A stretch of 64,000 nucleotides of DNA from Eucommia ulmoides. Taxonomy: Eukaryota; Streptophyta; Magnoliopsida; Garryales; Eucommiaceae. The stretch covers positions 5,208,046 to 5,272,045 of the forward strand of contig CM028334.1 in assembly GCA_016647705.1 (NCBI GenBank), given 5' to 3'. Position 1 is the stretch's first letter, and each line of letters opens with the position of its first letter. Below the pieces are notes generated by a model. That model did no database searches. It had not been told where the DNA came from and saw only the letters and a program-made list of their open reading frames with translations. Below are positions 1 to 9,410 of this stretch, one piece after another. The translations under genes and the position numbers were made by a program.

Positions 1-6
1 TTATCT

Positions 7-223
7 AAGATTTTCATTATCTAAGGAACCATAAGAAATATAAATTTATTCTTGCTTTTCAAAAATGAAAGATTTTACTATCTAAGGCTGTTTGGTAATA
101 CTTTTTTAATTACTTAATTATTATAATAATAATTAACAATATATATATATATATATATTGTTCATTTTTGAAAAGCAAGAATAAATTTATATTTCTTATG
201 GTTCCTTAGATAATGAAAATCTT
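7..223. repeat. Foldback element with perfect 63-bp inverted repeat in a CuAO intron
   Basis: Positions 7-69 are the exact reverse complement of 161-223, checked base by base, around a 91-nt AT-rich loop holding an (AT)n run. A partial third copy of the arm start lies at 66-87. It sits in the intron just upstream of the CuAO exon at 281. It resembles a young foldback MITE. No target duplication was identified and no coding sequence is present. Confidence 0.85.
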
Positions 224-280
224 TCATGTTTTGGAAATGGAAAAAAGAAATTTATATCGGTTACTAACTTCATACTACAG

Positions 281-3200
281 GTTAGGAACACAAGAACGGT
301 GAATAGGACAGGACAGTTAACAGGCTACAAGTTGGTACCTGGTTCAAACTGTTCACCCCTGGCTGGCCCCGAGGCCAAGTTTCTGAGGAGAGCTTCGTTT
401 TTGAGGCATAATCTCTGGGTCACACGATATGCACCGGGAGAAGATTTTCCGGGAGGAGAGTTTCCTAATCAGAATCCACGTGTCGGCGAGGGATTGGCTT
501 CCTGGGTTAAGCAAAACCGGTCTCTGGAAGAAACTGATATTGTTCTTTGGTGAGTCCATAATACCACTCTCTCAATTTTATACATATTAGATAATTTAAG
601 ATAATTAATTAATTACATTTTATTTTTTATTACAATAATATTAGAGTGTGACTTTAGGCACGAATAATTGCTAGTACTACTATACTACACCTATATTTCA
701 GTTATTTTTATTGGTGCCCCTGCTAACTTCTAGTTTTACTCCTCATTTGTGTTAAAAATATAATTTTAACCATGCTCATGAAAAATCTTGTAATAATGAT
801 TGTTCTAAACTTGTCTCATTCTCTAAAAAAGAACACCCTTTTTTTTTTTTGTGCACAATAAATTCTACTATATAATACCATGCAGTTGCATGCTAATGCA
901 GATATCGGAGATGATACTCTATCCATGTTTCATTAATCTTTCAAACATACAATTTGCGTCGTCACATTTTATTTTAAAGGGCAGCTCGGTGTTACAAAGA
1001 TTCGCTATGCATGTGGTTTGAGGAAAGGTCGGACCACTTAAGTCTATTATAATCAGCCTTACCTTGCTTTTTTTGCAAGAAGCTGTTTCCACGATTCGAA
1101 CCCATGATCTCCAGGTCACACGACGACAACTCTTACCGTTACGCCAAGGCTCCCATTCGTCACATTTTATTTTATGAGTTAAAAAAAAGTACTTAATTTT
1201 TTTTATTAAACAAATTGATTAGCAAATTAATGTTATATTTGTGACTCAAAAATCCTGGCTCTCCTTTGTTGTGTTTATCCTCCAATGTGTGAGGGGGAGA
1301 TTGTTGTGTTTATCTCACATCAGATGTAGAAGGGGTTGGTAATTAGGTTATAAGTGTGAGGAAAACCTTCACCTTGTTATCTAGAGAGCCCGGACCACCC
1401 TACATCCTCCACTGATTGGACCCTTCAACAAATTACGGTGGGCCTTTCTTTTTTGTCTAATTATGAGTTACCCACCCTACATTATTAAGAAGCACAAACA
1501 CAGTAGCGTGTCAATTTTTGGGCCTCCTTTTCCTTTTTGTTTTTGAGATAACTATCATTGTTTTCGAAGCTGGTATTGAAAATGTCAATCAGTGTCGCTT
1601 GGAAAGATGCTTTATGATCCATCATTGTGGAGATGTGACACATTGTTCCATCTTTTGATGAACATATTCGTATACCCCCCTTTTATTTTGTTCCTCCATA
1701 AAGAGAAATATTTTATGATCTTTCAATAGGACAAAGAGGGTTGTTATGAATTAATCCAAGAGACCAATAAAAATTCAAAAAGGGCCCTGTAAAAGTTCTA
1801 ATTTCACGTTACAAGTTTTGAAGTAATTGTTGATTTGAATTTCTGAGATCATCTTCATTGTTGCAAATCAATGTGTTTGCAGGTATATATTTGGAATCAC
1901 ACATGTTCCCCGGTTGGAAGATTGGCCTGTTATGCCTGTTGAACACATTGGTTTTACGCTTCAGGTACCGGTTTGGACTCATGCTTGTTTCTTCATCTTT
2001 CTCCCTCTCTTTTTTGGGGGTTGGGGGTGATCATTTATGCATTCGGATCATTGTCTGTTGAATCCCACATTCATGATGGGGCCCCTGACATCCGTTCGTA
2101 GTTGTTTGTCAAAGTCCACCCTATGTATGAGGGGGGCATGTGTGTTGAATCCCACATCGCTTGTGTACCTGATCCTGAGCTATATATAAAGCCTAGGATA
2201 ATCCTCCTCTTTCAAGACGTTTTTTGGGAGTGAATTAGGCTCATTGGGTTTCTGCATGTTGTCAGAGCCAGACTTTTTGTATGATGTTGGGCGTGTTGAA
2301 TCCCACATCGCTTGTGTTACTTGACCTTGAGCTATATATCAAGTTTATGGCAATTCTCCTATTTCAAGGCATCTTTTCAGAGTGAGTGAGGCCCATCGGA
2401 TTATTACATATTAAAGTCAGACTTTTCGTCTGATGTTGGGCGTGTTGAATCCCACATCAATGTTGGGTCTCCGACGTCTGTTGTCAAAGTCTATCCTGCT
2501 TGTGAGAGGACATGTTGAATCCCATATTGATGTTGGGTCCCTCGATATCCGTTCGCAGTGGTTTGTCAAAGTCCACCTTGCGCGTGAGGGGGCGTATTTG
2601 AATCCCACCTCGCTTGTATTATTTGATTTGAACTATATATAAGTCTAGGGGTCATCTTCATCTTTCAAGGCATCTTTTAAGAATGAGTTAGGCCCATTGA
2701 GGTTCTACATTATCAATGCCCTATTATTGTAGTGCTCACAATTGTGTGATCAGCTTCTATTTTACCAAATTAACCCATTTTAAGGATTGGTCTTTGTCAT
2801 GAGTTGTAAGAAATGCCCCTGTTAAAAGTGGTAACAAAATTATGGAGTTGACTTGGTTCAAATTACCGTACCAATTCTTGAGGTCGGCAGTAGCGTTTGG
2901 TAAGTGTTTTTGTTTCTGTTTTCAGAATTCTTGGAACTGAAGAAAAAAAAGGAGAAAGATTAAGGTGCTGTTTGTTTAGTGTTTCTATTCTTGAATATCT
3001 GTTTCTGAATCCAGAAAACTTGGAAGAAATAGAAATTTGGAAACAATTCGATTCCCTTCCCAGAAATTTGTTCTTGAAATCAGGGAGTGCAACAGAAACA
3101 TATTTCTTTTCTTTGTTCACTTATTGCTGTTTCTGAACTGAGTACAGAAAACACTAAACGAACGGGGCCTAACAAACACCACCCAAGTTGCTTAGCAAAA

Positions 3201-3419
3201 CGGTTCGTGGTAAATGATCAGTAGTTGTTCCTGTGGGCTTTAGCTTATAAAGTTTGATCCTAGTTATGCTTGATTTTGCAGCCGCACGGTTTCTTTAACT
3301 GCTCTCCGGCGGTGGATGTTCCACCCAATTCATGCGAATCGGACGCAAAAGACAATGAATCTAAGGAAAATGGTGTGGTAGCGAAGGCTCTTCCAAATGG
3401 GCTAATGGCTAAGCTTTGA
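281..3419 (+). CDS. Copper-containing primary amine oxidase, C-terminal exons (partial)
   Basis: Three exons fit: 281-549, 1883-1964 and 3282-3419, joined by GT-AG introns of 1333 and 1317 bp. Codon phases match: TG|G at the first junction gives the Trp of VLWYIFGITH, and the second junction falls between codons. The protein reads [20 protein letters not shown], then [20 protein letters not shown], then [17 protein letters not shown], then [15 protein letters not shown]. This is the conserved C-terminal part of the plant CuAO catalytic domain. In the family, the His of THxPRxEDWPVMP is the third copper ligand; the other two His and the topaquinone Tyr lie in exons left of the window. The enzyme oxidatively deaminates putrescine or other primary amines, releasing aldehyde, ammonia and hydrogen peroxide. 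The last three residues, AKL, are a type-1 peroxisomal signal, so a peroxisomal isoform is inferred. No frameshift or stop is seen. Confidence 0.93.
977..1154 (-). mobile_element. Au-type SINE (tRNA-derived) with 17-bp target duplication
   Basis: Read on the minus strand, the element starts GGGAGCCTTGGCGTAACGGT (internal promoter box A region), carries GGGTTCGAATCGTGG (box B) and ends in CTGCCCTTT. This is the layout of the plant Au SINE family, and the length of about 178 bp fits. The 17-mer CGTCACATTTTATTTTA flanks it at 960-976 and 1158-1174 as a perfect target-site duplication. It lies antisense in the first visible CuAO intron. It is a non-autonomous retroposon, not a functional tRNA gene. 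Confidence 0.88.
1255..1440 (+). repeat. TRIM/LTR-like fragment in CuAO intron
   Basis: The stretch GTGAGGGGGAGATTGTTGTG, followed by TTTATCTCACATC, resembles the termini of small plant LTR elements whose LTRs start TGTTG...CCCACATC. It is related in style to the array at 2056-2710. No internal region or target duplication could be delimited. Confidence 0.35.
2056..2710 (+). repeat. Cluster of six TGTTGAATCCCACAT repeats (fragmented small LTRs)
   Basis: The motif TGTTGAATCCCACAT or a close variant starts at 2056, 2143, 2294, 2443 and 2513, with a TTGAATCCCACC variant at 2598. Two following types alternate: one with a TATATATAA-like box and TTTCAAGGCATCTTTT, the other with GTTTGTCAAAGTCCACC. 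A GTCAGAGCCAGACTT stretch after one copy resembles an initiator-Met primer-binding region. The cluster looks like partial, rearranged copies of a TRIM-like LTR in the last CuAO intron. No coding capacity is visible. Confidence 0.6.
2963..3170. mobile_element. hAT-like MITE
   Basis: Imperfect terminal inverted repeats of about 24 nt lie at 2963-2986 and 3146-3170, sharing GTTTGTTTAGTGTTT or its complement. The length is about 208 bp with no coding capacity. A second copy of the same type is at 32842-33058. This one sits in the last CuAO intron, about 110 bp from the final exon. The superfamily is inferred from terminus style only. Confidence 0.6.
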
Positions 3420-3587
3420 ATATATGTCCTCTCTTCCTACATCATATACCTACTGTTGAATTCATCTTTTTGCATATTATGTTTGTAGCCATTGGACTGA
3501 TATTTGTGTATTGAAACTCCTGTTTGGTGATTTCTCTGTTTAGATTTTTGGACTAGAGATTGTTCTTTCAACTTTTTAAAACACACA

Positions 3588-3672
3588 CTCTCTCTCTCTC
3601 TCGAAGAGGAGAGAGAGTCACTTGTGGGCATCTCTCTCTCTCTAAGAGGAGAGAGAGTCACTTGTGGTCATG
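3588..3672. repeat. Duplicated CT/GA self-complementary repeat in the CuAO 3' flank
   Basis: Two tandem copies of about 41 bp each hold a (TC)n tract followed by GAGGAGAGAGAG and TCACTTGTGG. Each copy can fold on itself. They lie about 170 bp after the CuAO stop codon and would fall in the 3' UTR if that UTR is long enough. Confidence 0.7.
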
Positions 3673-5159
3673 GCATGTAATGGTTTCGTGAAATTCATGC
3701 ACCCATTTACCCATTTGTTATAGTTATTGACAATTTTAAAGGTGAATTATTTTACATCGATTTGGTTCATTTAAATTTAATTTATAAATTATTTTTTAGA
3801 ATTGGTGCATTTAAGATTTAATTTATAAATTATTTTTTAGAAGAATCCAATTCTACTTAAACAAAGAAAATTGATACCTCTTTTGTTTGACCGGTTAACA
3901 CCTCTTGGTTATAATCCTGGTTAGAGGTATGTAGATTTCTCTTTCTATTTCTTTCTTTCTTGTTTTCTTTCGTGTTTTTTTTTTTGTTTTTTTAAGGTGT
4001 GTCTGAGACATCTACCCCAGAGTTGTTTATACAATAATGGTTTTTTTTTTTAAAAAAAAAGAAAATTATGAAAACAGGTTTTTTTTAAGGTATTTTCACA
4101 ATTTAGGCTACCGGGGGTTACCAACCCCCGGGTACACAAAAGCCCGTTTTTAACCTTTTTTAAAACAAAAAAAAAAAAGAAAGAAAAAGGAATCATTTCA
4201 AATTTCAAACCAGAAAGCCCAGATTTCTGTGCACATCTTGACTTTATCCCAAACGACGACGTCCAAAAAATTATTAAAAATAAGGGCTAATGTCAACCCC
4301 TTTATTTTAACTAAATTATATTTCACTCCCTATATTATTTTTGTAACCCCCATGCTGTATAAACTACTTTTAAAACTAATGATGAAGCTTCAAAAAGTCA
4401 AAAATAATAAATAATTAAATATTAATTGACCTTTATATTCTCGTAGTAAGTCGGGTCGTGTAATATCTATTTATTGAGTGATCAGATTAAGTTTAACATA
4501 AGGATAAATTTATCATTTCATGTCAATTTTTAAACTATTTAACTCTTACACTTTAGTTTGAAGCACATAAACAAAGTGTTCATCAAAATACTATAAGGAA
4601 AAACTGTGATTTAGATAAATTGTAGAAAAGTAAAATGTCGTTCGTTGACATTTATACCTCTAGGTCGAGTAATGTTCGTTTCTTCTATTTTTTCCTTTAT
4701 ACCCCTGGATCGGATTGGGAATAATATAAGCGTAAATTTGTCATTTCATATTTAATTGTTACAATATAGTTTAGAGCATAAGCTGATTATTAATAACCTC
4801 AGATCTCTCATGAGTGGCTTGAAATTAAGTCCATGTTCAGTTATTTTATTTTTAAATATGAGTCTAGTCGTTCAAGCTCTCATGTTATTCACTTTATTCA
4901 GGGGTCCAACCAGCGCAGTTCTTCAAGCTCCCATTGTTATGGACTTGCCAAAGTCATGGTCAAACGGGTATTGAGAAGGAAAGAGTCAATGCCATTTTGA
5001 TTATTATTTTATGGGAAAAATACCAAAACATCCATGTAAAACACAAAATCTATCATATAACCCCACATATTTTTTTTTTGCACACAATGATCCTATAAAA
5101 AGCAATACTATGTACCAAAAAGTCTTAATTTCTTTGATTTACCCATTTTACCCTTCCTT
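3673..5159. other. AT-rich intergenic stretch, no gene recognised
   Basis: This region is low-complexity with poly-T and poly-A runs. A 9-bp-stem hairpin (CCGGGGGTT/AACCCCCGG) lies at 4111-4131. The only coding-like patch, around 4900-4973, follows an acceptor-like TTTATTCAG and reads GPTSAVLQAPIVMDLPKSW; I could not identify it or join it to other exons. Confidence 0.5.
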
Positions 5160-5537
5160 ATATTCATCACCCTACACAATCTCTCGATCTTCCGCTCCGA
5201 TCTTTCTCTCCCTAAAACTTTGCTCTCCGACCTTTCTCTCCCTTTGCAACAGTCGCCGCTCAGAGCGTCTACCGTTCGCCTTCACCATCCTCACTCGCCG
5301 TTATCTCTTCGATTTCGTTGCCGTCGTCTCTTCGAATTCGTTGGTGGCTTGAACCTCCACACGAACCACTTCCCGCCAGACTTCTACTTCGAGCACCCTA
5401 TCGTTCTCTGCCGTCGACACTACCGAATTCAGATTCGAGAAAGACTCACACAACAAGATCCCAGATCTGGTAATCTTCCTCCACCGTCGTCGCTTCGATT
5501 TCGAGATTCGAGAAGGACTTCACCATTCCTCACTTGC
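5160..5537 (+). other. GC-richer gene-like fragment cut by an LTR junction
   Basis: This block is rich in CTCTCC, GCCGTC and TTCGATTTCG, unlike the AT-rich DNA on its left. It looks like a 5' UTR or first exon, and CAGATCTG|GTAATC at about 5463-5475 could be a splice donor. It stops abruptly where sequence homologous to the Tat LTR begins. No protein similarity was recognised. It could be a gene fragment, part of another transposon, or a rearrangement product. Confidence 0.35.
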
Positions 5538-5793
5538 CGGATCGTAGTCTGTTGGCCTGGATTTCTTTACTGAGACGATTCTCAGCCCGGTTCGGAGGGC
5601 GCCCCAGCTCAGCAATGGAGGGGATTTTAGCTCTTAACCCGGTGTTGAGGGGATTTCAGCTCCCAGCCCGGTATTGAGGGGATTTCAGCTCCCAGCCTGG
5701 TGTTAAGGGAATTTCAGTTCTCAGCCCAGTCGTTTTTCCATACTTGGATAGATATTGACCACATGGTACACCTAACGAGATTCTCCTATATTA
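5538..5793 (-). mobile_element. Truncated 3' LTR (U3 part) of the Tat-type retrotransposon
   Basis: From about 5538 (GGATCGTAGTCTGTTGGCC) to 5793 this matches the right-hand LTR at about 25932-26154, including the GGGGATTTCAGCTCCCAGCC repeats and GACCACATGGTACACCT. The U5-proximal ~480 bp present in the right LTR are missing. On the minus strand the LTR would begin TAATATAGG where the other copy has TGATATAG, so its TG end is mutated. The adjacent CTTGGAGGGCAA (minus strand, 5794-5806) is a plausible polypurine tract. Confidence 0.8.
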
Positions 5794-6049
5794 GTTGCCC
5801 TCCAAGTCCCGAGGGCGTGAGTGGAACGTAACGGGCTCGGGATTTCGAATGCACAAATGGTTTGTAGTAGTTTAGCAAGATCAAAAGGCGGAGAGGGTAC
5901 GTAAAAACACCCCAAGGGGGAAAAACGAATTCAGGGAAGATTGGAAGAAGTGGAGTCCGGGCTGATGGATGGGGGAGTTCGTCAGCTCAGCACGTCATGT
6001 GTCCGGATCAACTTGTGCCGATCAACAGAAGCTTGGTTTGGGGTATATT
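5794..6049 (-). other. Tat element 3' non-coding region next to the 3' LTR
   Basis: This stretch lies between the polypurine-like tract and the tandem array. No open frame or known motif was recognised in it. It belongs to the retrotransposon by position. Confidence 0.5.
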
Positions 6050-7145
6050 CGAGCTAAGAGTACGGTAGCTCGTCAGCTCGGACATTTTCAATGCCTTGGT
6101 CTTCTTTTGAGGGTTTGAAGTTTGAGCCTATCCCCTTTTTGATTTTGTCCGAGTTGAGAGTACGACAGCTCGTCAGCTCGGACATTTTCAATGCCTTGGT
6201 CTTCATTTGAGGGTTGGAAGTATGAGCCTGCTCCCTTTTTGATTTTATCCGAGTTGAGAGTACGGCAGCTCGTTAGCTCGGACATTTTCAATGCCTTGAA
6301 CTTTTTGAGCGGTTTGAAGTTTGAACCTTCCCCTTTTTTGATTTTGGCTGAGCTGAGAGTACGACAGCTCATCAACTCGGACATTTTCAATGACTTGGTC
6401 TTCGTTTAAGGGGTGGAAAGTTTGAGCCTTCCCTCTTTTGATTTTGTCCAAGCTGAGAGTACGTAGGCTCGTCAGCTCAGACATTTTCCATGCCTTGAAC
6501 TTTTTTAAAGGGTGGGAAGTTTGAGCCTTCCCCCTTTTGATTTTGTCCGAGTTGGGAGTACGTAGGCTCGTCAGCTCGAACATTTTCTATGCCTTGAACA
6601 TTTTTAAAGGGTGGGAAGTTTGAGCCTTTCCCCTTTTGATTTTGTCTGAGTTGAGAGTACGTAAGCTCATCAGCTCGAAAATTTTTCATGCCTTGAACCC
6701 TTTGAAGGGTGAGAAGTTTGAGCCTTCCCCCTTTTGATTTTGTTTGAGCTAGGAGTACGTAGACTCGTCAGCTCGGACATTTTCCATACCTTGAACTCTT
6801 TGAAGGGTGGGAAGTTTGAGCCTTCCCCCTTTTGATTTTGTCCGAGCTCGGAGTACATAGGCTCATCAACTCGGACATTTTCCATTCCTTGGTCTTCTTT
6901 TAAGGGTGGGAAGTTTGAGCCTTCCCCCTTTTGATTTTGTCAAAGTTGGGAGTATGTAGGCTCGTCAGCTTGGATATTTTCCATGCCTTGGTCTTCTTTT
7001 GAGGATGGAAAGTTTGAGCCTTCCCACTTTTTGATTTTGTCCGAGCTGGGAGTACATAGGCTCGTCAGTTTGGACATTTTCCATACCTTGAACTTTTTGA
7101 AGGGTGAGAAGTTTGAGCCTTCCCTCTTTTGATTTTATCCGAGGA
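6050..7145 (-). repeat. Tandem array, 11 copies of ~99 bp, between pol and 3' LTR of the Tat element
   Basis: The landmark CGTCAGCTCGGACATTTTC or a variant occurs at 6071, 6171, 6271, 6370, 6470, 6569, 6668, 6766, 6864, 6963 and 7063, a spacing of 98-100 bp. Each unit also carries GGGAAGTTTGAGCCTTCCCC and TTTTGATTTTGTCCGAG. Tandem repeats at this spot are a known feature of Tat/Ogre-lineage elements. The period is not a multiple of three, so the open frames that run through it change frame each unit and are not counted as genes. Confidence 0.92.
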
Positions 7146-7212
7146 GGCCGAGGGAGATGACAACACCACCGTTGATGTTGTGGATGTTGAAGGCGTGTCC
7201 GGAGAAGAGTAG
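7141..7212 (+). pseudogene. Possible 3' end of an antisense ORF of the Tat element
   Basis: On the plus strand, opposite to gag-pol, the frame from 7141 reads EEAEGDDNTTVDVVDVEGVS and then GEE before TAG at 7210-7212. It is followed by a T-rich stretch and TTGAATACAATAC, which look like a 3' UTR. Tat-lineage elements are known to carry antisense ORFs between pol and the 3' LTR, so this acidic tail may be the remnant of one. Upstream the frame runs into the tandem array, which may have replaced the body of the ORF. The call rests on position and composition, not on a recognised domain. Confidence 0.4.
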
Positions 7213-8020
7213 GTCCCCCAACTCGATGTTTTTTGAAGACTTAGATTTTTTTTTCTCTTTTTTTATTTTTTATTTTTGTTATGACTGTGTATTTGGGCAA
7301 GAACCCCAACGATGTAAGACCTCACTTTTTGTTGAATACAATACACAAGAAATTTTGAGCAACTATTTGCCCCAAAGTCCTTTTCGTTCCTCCCTTCTTC
7401 TCTAGGATGTAGTAGTTGATTTGTTTCGACCTTTAGCCCTAGACCGGATAAGTGGGCGTGGACCTAATTAGCGTGCTCGAGACAAAGTTGTAAACTTTTA
7501 AACTTTCACTCTGTCAAAATCTTGCACCCGTGTTGAGTCCTTGCAGACCTTAGTTGGGCATTTTCCTTGCAGACGTCCAAATTTATGGTTACTCTGAGGG
7601 CGTAGCTCGGTCAAAAACTTATACTTGTCCATTTTTGTTTTGAAATCTTTATGGTCAAGATTTTTTAAGGTTGTGTGTTCACCCTGCCCCCCAGCCTGTA
7701 GTGGGAGTAGTTTCACTGCCCGTGCTATTGGCTATGACGTGACTCGTCGGGTCAGTCCGTTGCGCATCTAAGTGTTCTAGAATATTGCTTGGATAGCATA
7801 TCGTTTTTTTTTTGTTTTTTTTTTTTTCTGAAAAGTCATTACATCGATATCAAAATACATTACACTTGGTACGAAACTAAAATGATTACAAAATGACCTC
7901 AGTCCTACAGTAGTACTGCTTGAGATGGTCGGCATTCCACCGATGTCGTAGTGGAATGCCTTCCTCGATTTATAGAAGATCCAGGTTGAGGGTCAACATT
8001 GTGTCATTCATTTGTTGGTC
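7213..8020 (-). other. Tat element 3' region, no intact frame
   Basis: This spacer lies between the integrase C-terminus and the tandem array. It contains a poly-T tract near 7806-7828 and no frame I can assign. On the minus strand it follows the pol stop region. Confidence 0.45.
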
Positions 8021-8746
8021 CTAATCCTTGAATGACGTTCTAAAGGTTGGCAATCCGATCTCTGCAGGAATCACGGACTCGGACCCGAATGTCATTGCGA
8101 ATGGTGTCTCTCCGGTTGGGGTTTGGGAAGTAGTGTGGTACGCCCACAGAACTGGATAAAAGTCCTCCACCCACCTCCCTTTGGCTTTGTCGAGCCTGGT
8201 CTTCAAACCGTGTAGGATTGTTTGGTTTGTAACCTCGACCTGGCCATTAGCTTGTGGGTGACCTGGTGACGCAAAGTGGGTTCGGATACCCAGGACAGAG
8301 CAAAAAATAAAAAATAAATCGCTGTCGAATTGAGTGTCGTTGTCGGATACGATTGCCCTTGGAATCCCAAACTGGCATACCATCGATTTCCAGATAAAGT
8401 CTCAGATTTTCTCTTTGGTGATGTGAGCTAGGGGTTCGGCCTCCACCTACTTGGTGAAGTAATCAATAGAGACGATGATGAATTTTCTCTAGCCAATGCC
8501 CTGAGAAAAAGGGCCTAACATATCTATTCCCCACTGAACAAAGAGTTATGGGCTCGTCATTAGCACCATGGTCGTTGGAAGTAAATGAGGGTGGGGGCCG
8601 AAACATTGACACTTGTTGCATTTTTTTACAAATTCACTTGTGTCCTCTAGCATTTTTGGCAAAAAATACCCTTGGCGGAGCAGTTTGCCAGCCAGAGCGC
8701 TACCCCCCGAGTGATTGCCACAAATTCCTTCATGGACTTCTCTCAT
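8021..8746 (-). pseudogene. Integrase (zinc-binding and core domains) of the Tat element, broken
   Basis: On the minus strand, 8746-8546 reads MREVHEGICGNHSGG and, later, FVKKCNKCQ, the HHCC zinc-binding domain. 8383-8021 reads MVCQFGIPRAIVSDNDTQFD, then ASPGHPQANGQVEVTN, the integrase core with its second Asp (SDNDTQF) and Glu (GQVEVTN). The two are in the same frame, but the 160 bp between them hold stop codons, including a TAG after GIG and a TGA after KEKI. Integrase inserts the retrotransposon cDNA into the host genome. This copy cannot encode a full enzyme. It is part of one polyprotein with the next entries. Confidence 0.9.
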
Positions 8747-9410
8747 GACGTAGTCGGCCTCTTCCCACTGTAGGCATTGAGAATATGGGCCACATAAAGA
8801 ACGTCAGTAAAGGATCCCATCATAATGCAGTATCTGGCAGACTTGTATCGCATCCTTCTTGCCTCGTTGCAGTCGTCGGATAACGTCCCGTCTTTCAAAT
8901 ACTTTCGTATTGTCTCCATCCAAGTAGGATGGTCGTTGAGCTCACGGATTGGTGACATCTGGTTAGATATTGTCGTGCTCGGAGCATCTAGGTACTCAAC
9001 GGGTACGCTTCGCTTCAGAGTAAATGTTACCGTCGAGGCTAGGTTTGCCGAGGCATCAGCGTGTCGGTTCTCCTCTCGGGGTATTTGGGATACATGGATT
9101 TTTTCAAATTTTTCCATCAGGATTTTGACATTTTCAAGATATGCAGTCATACTGGGATCCTTTGCCAAATAATTCCTGTTGACCTGGTTGACGACTAGTT
9201 GAGAGTCACAGAAGACAGACAACGTCTTCACATGAAATTCCTGGGCTAGGCGGAGACCAACTAACAGAGCCTCGTACTCAGCCTCGTTGTTAGTTGTTTT
9301 GAACTCCAGTCTTAGGGCATATTCCGTTGTCCAGGGCAACGAGCACTATTCTCGCCCCACAACCGTTGGTGTTGGACGATCCATCGGTGAATAAACCTCC
9401 ACGTTGCCGT
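8743..9410 (-). pseudogene. Second (archaeal-type) RNase H domain of the Tat element
   Basis: The minus-strand frame 9339-8743 reads YALRLEFKTTNNEAEYEALL, LSVFCDSQLVVNQVN and IPREENRHADASANLAS, the pattern of a type I RNase H with its Glu and Asp residues. The N-terminal FTDGSSNTNGCG, with the first catalytic Asp, lies in another frame at about 9400-9365, so a frameshift lies near 9335-9345. A second RNase H after the ordinary RT-RNase H pair is a hallmark of the Tat lineage and is the main reason for that call. A further frameshift near 8770-8800 separates it from integrase. Confidence 0.82.

Noticed and set aside
1081..1154. tRNA gene on the minus strand
   Set aside because: Box A and B are present but the body continues into the Au SINE tail with flanking duplication, and no cloverleaf acceptor stem was evident.
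1303..1440. Cassandra element with 5S rRNA-like promoter
   Set aside because: The start resembles small LTR elements but no 5S-like internal promoter could be read.
4756..4974. ORF ending APIVMDLPKSWSNGY
   Set aside because: The last part after an acceptor-like site looks exon-like, but no partner exon or family could be identified.
6088..6885. Minus-strand repeat proteins (SQLGQNQKGEGSN type)
   Set aside because: They are translations of the 99-bp tandem array, which shifts frame every unit.
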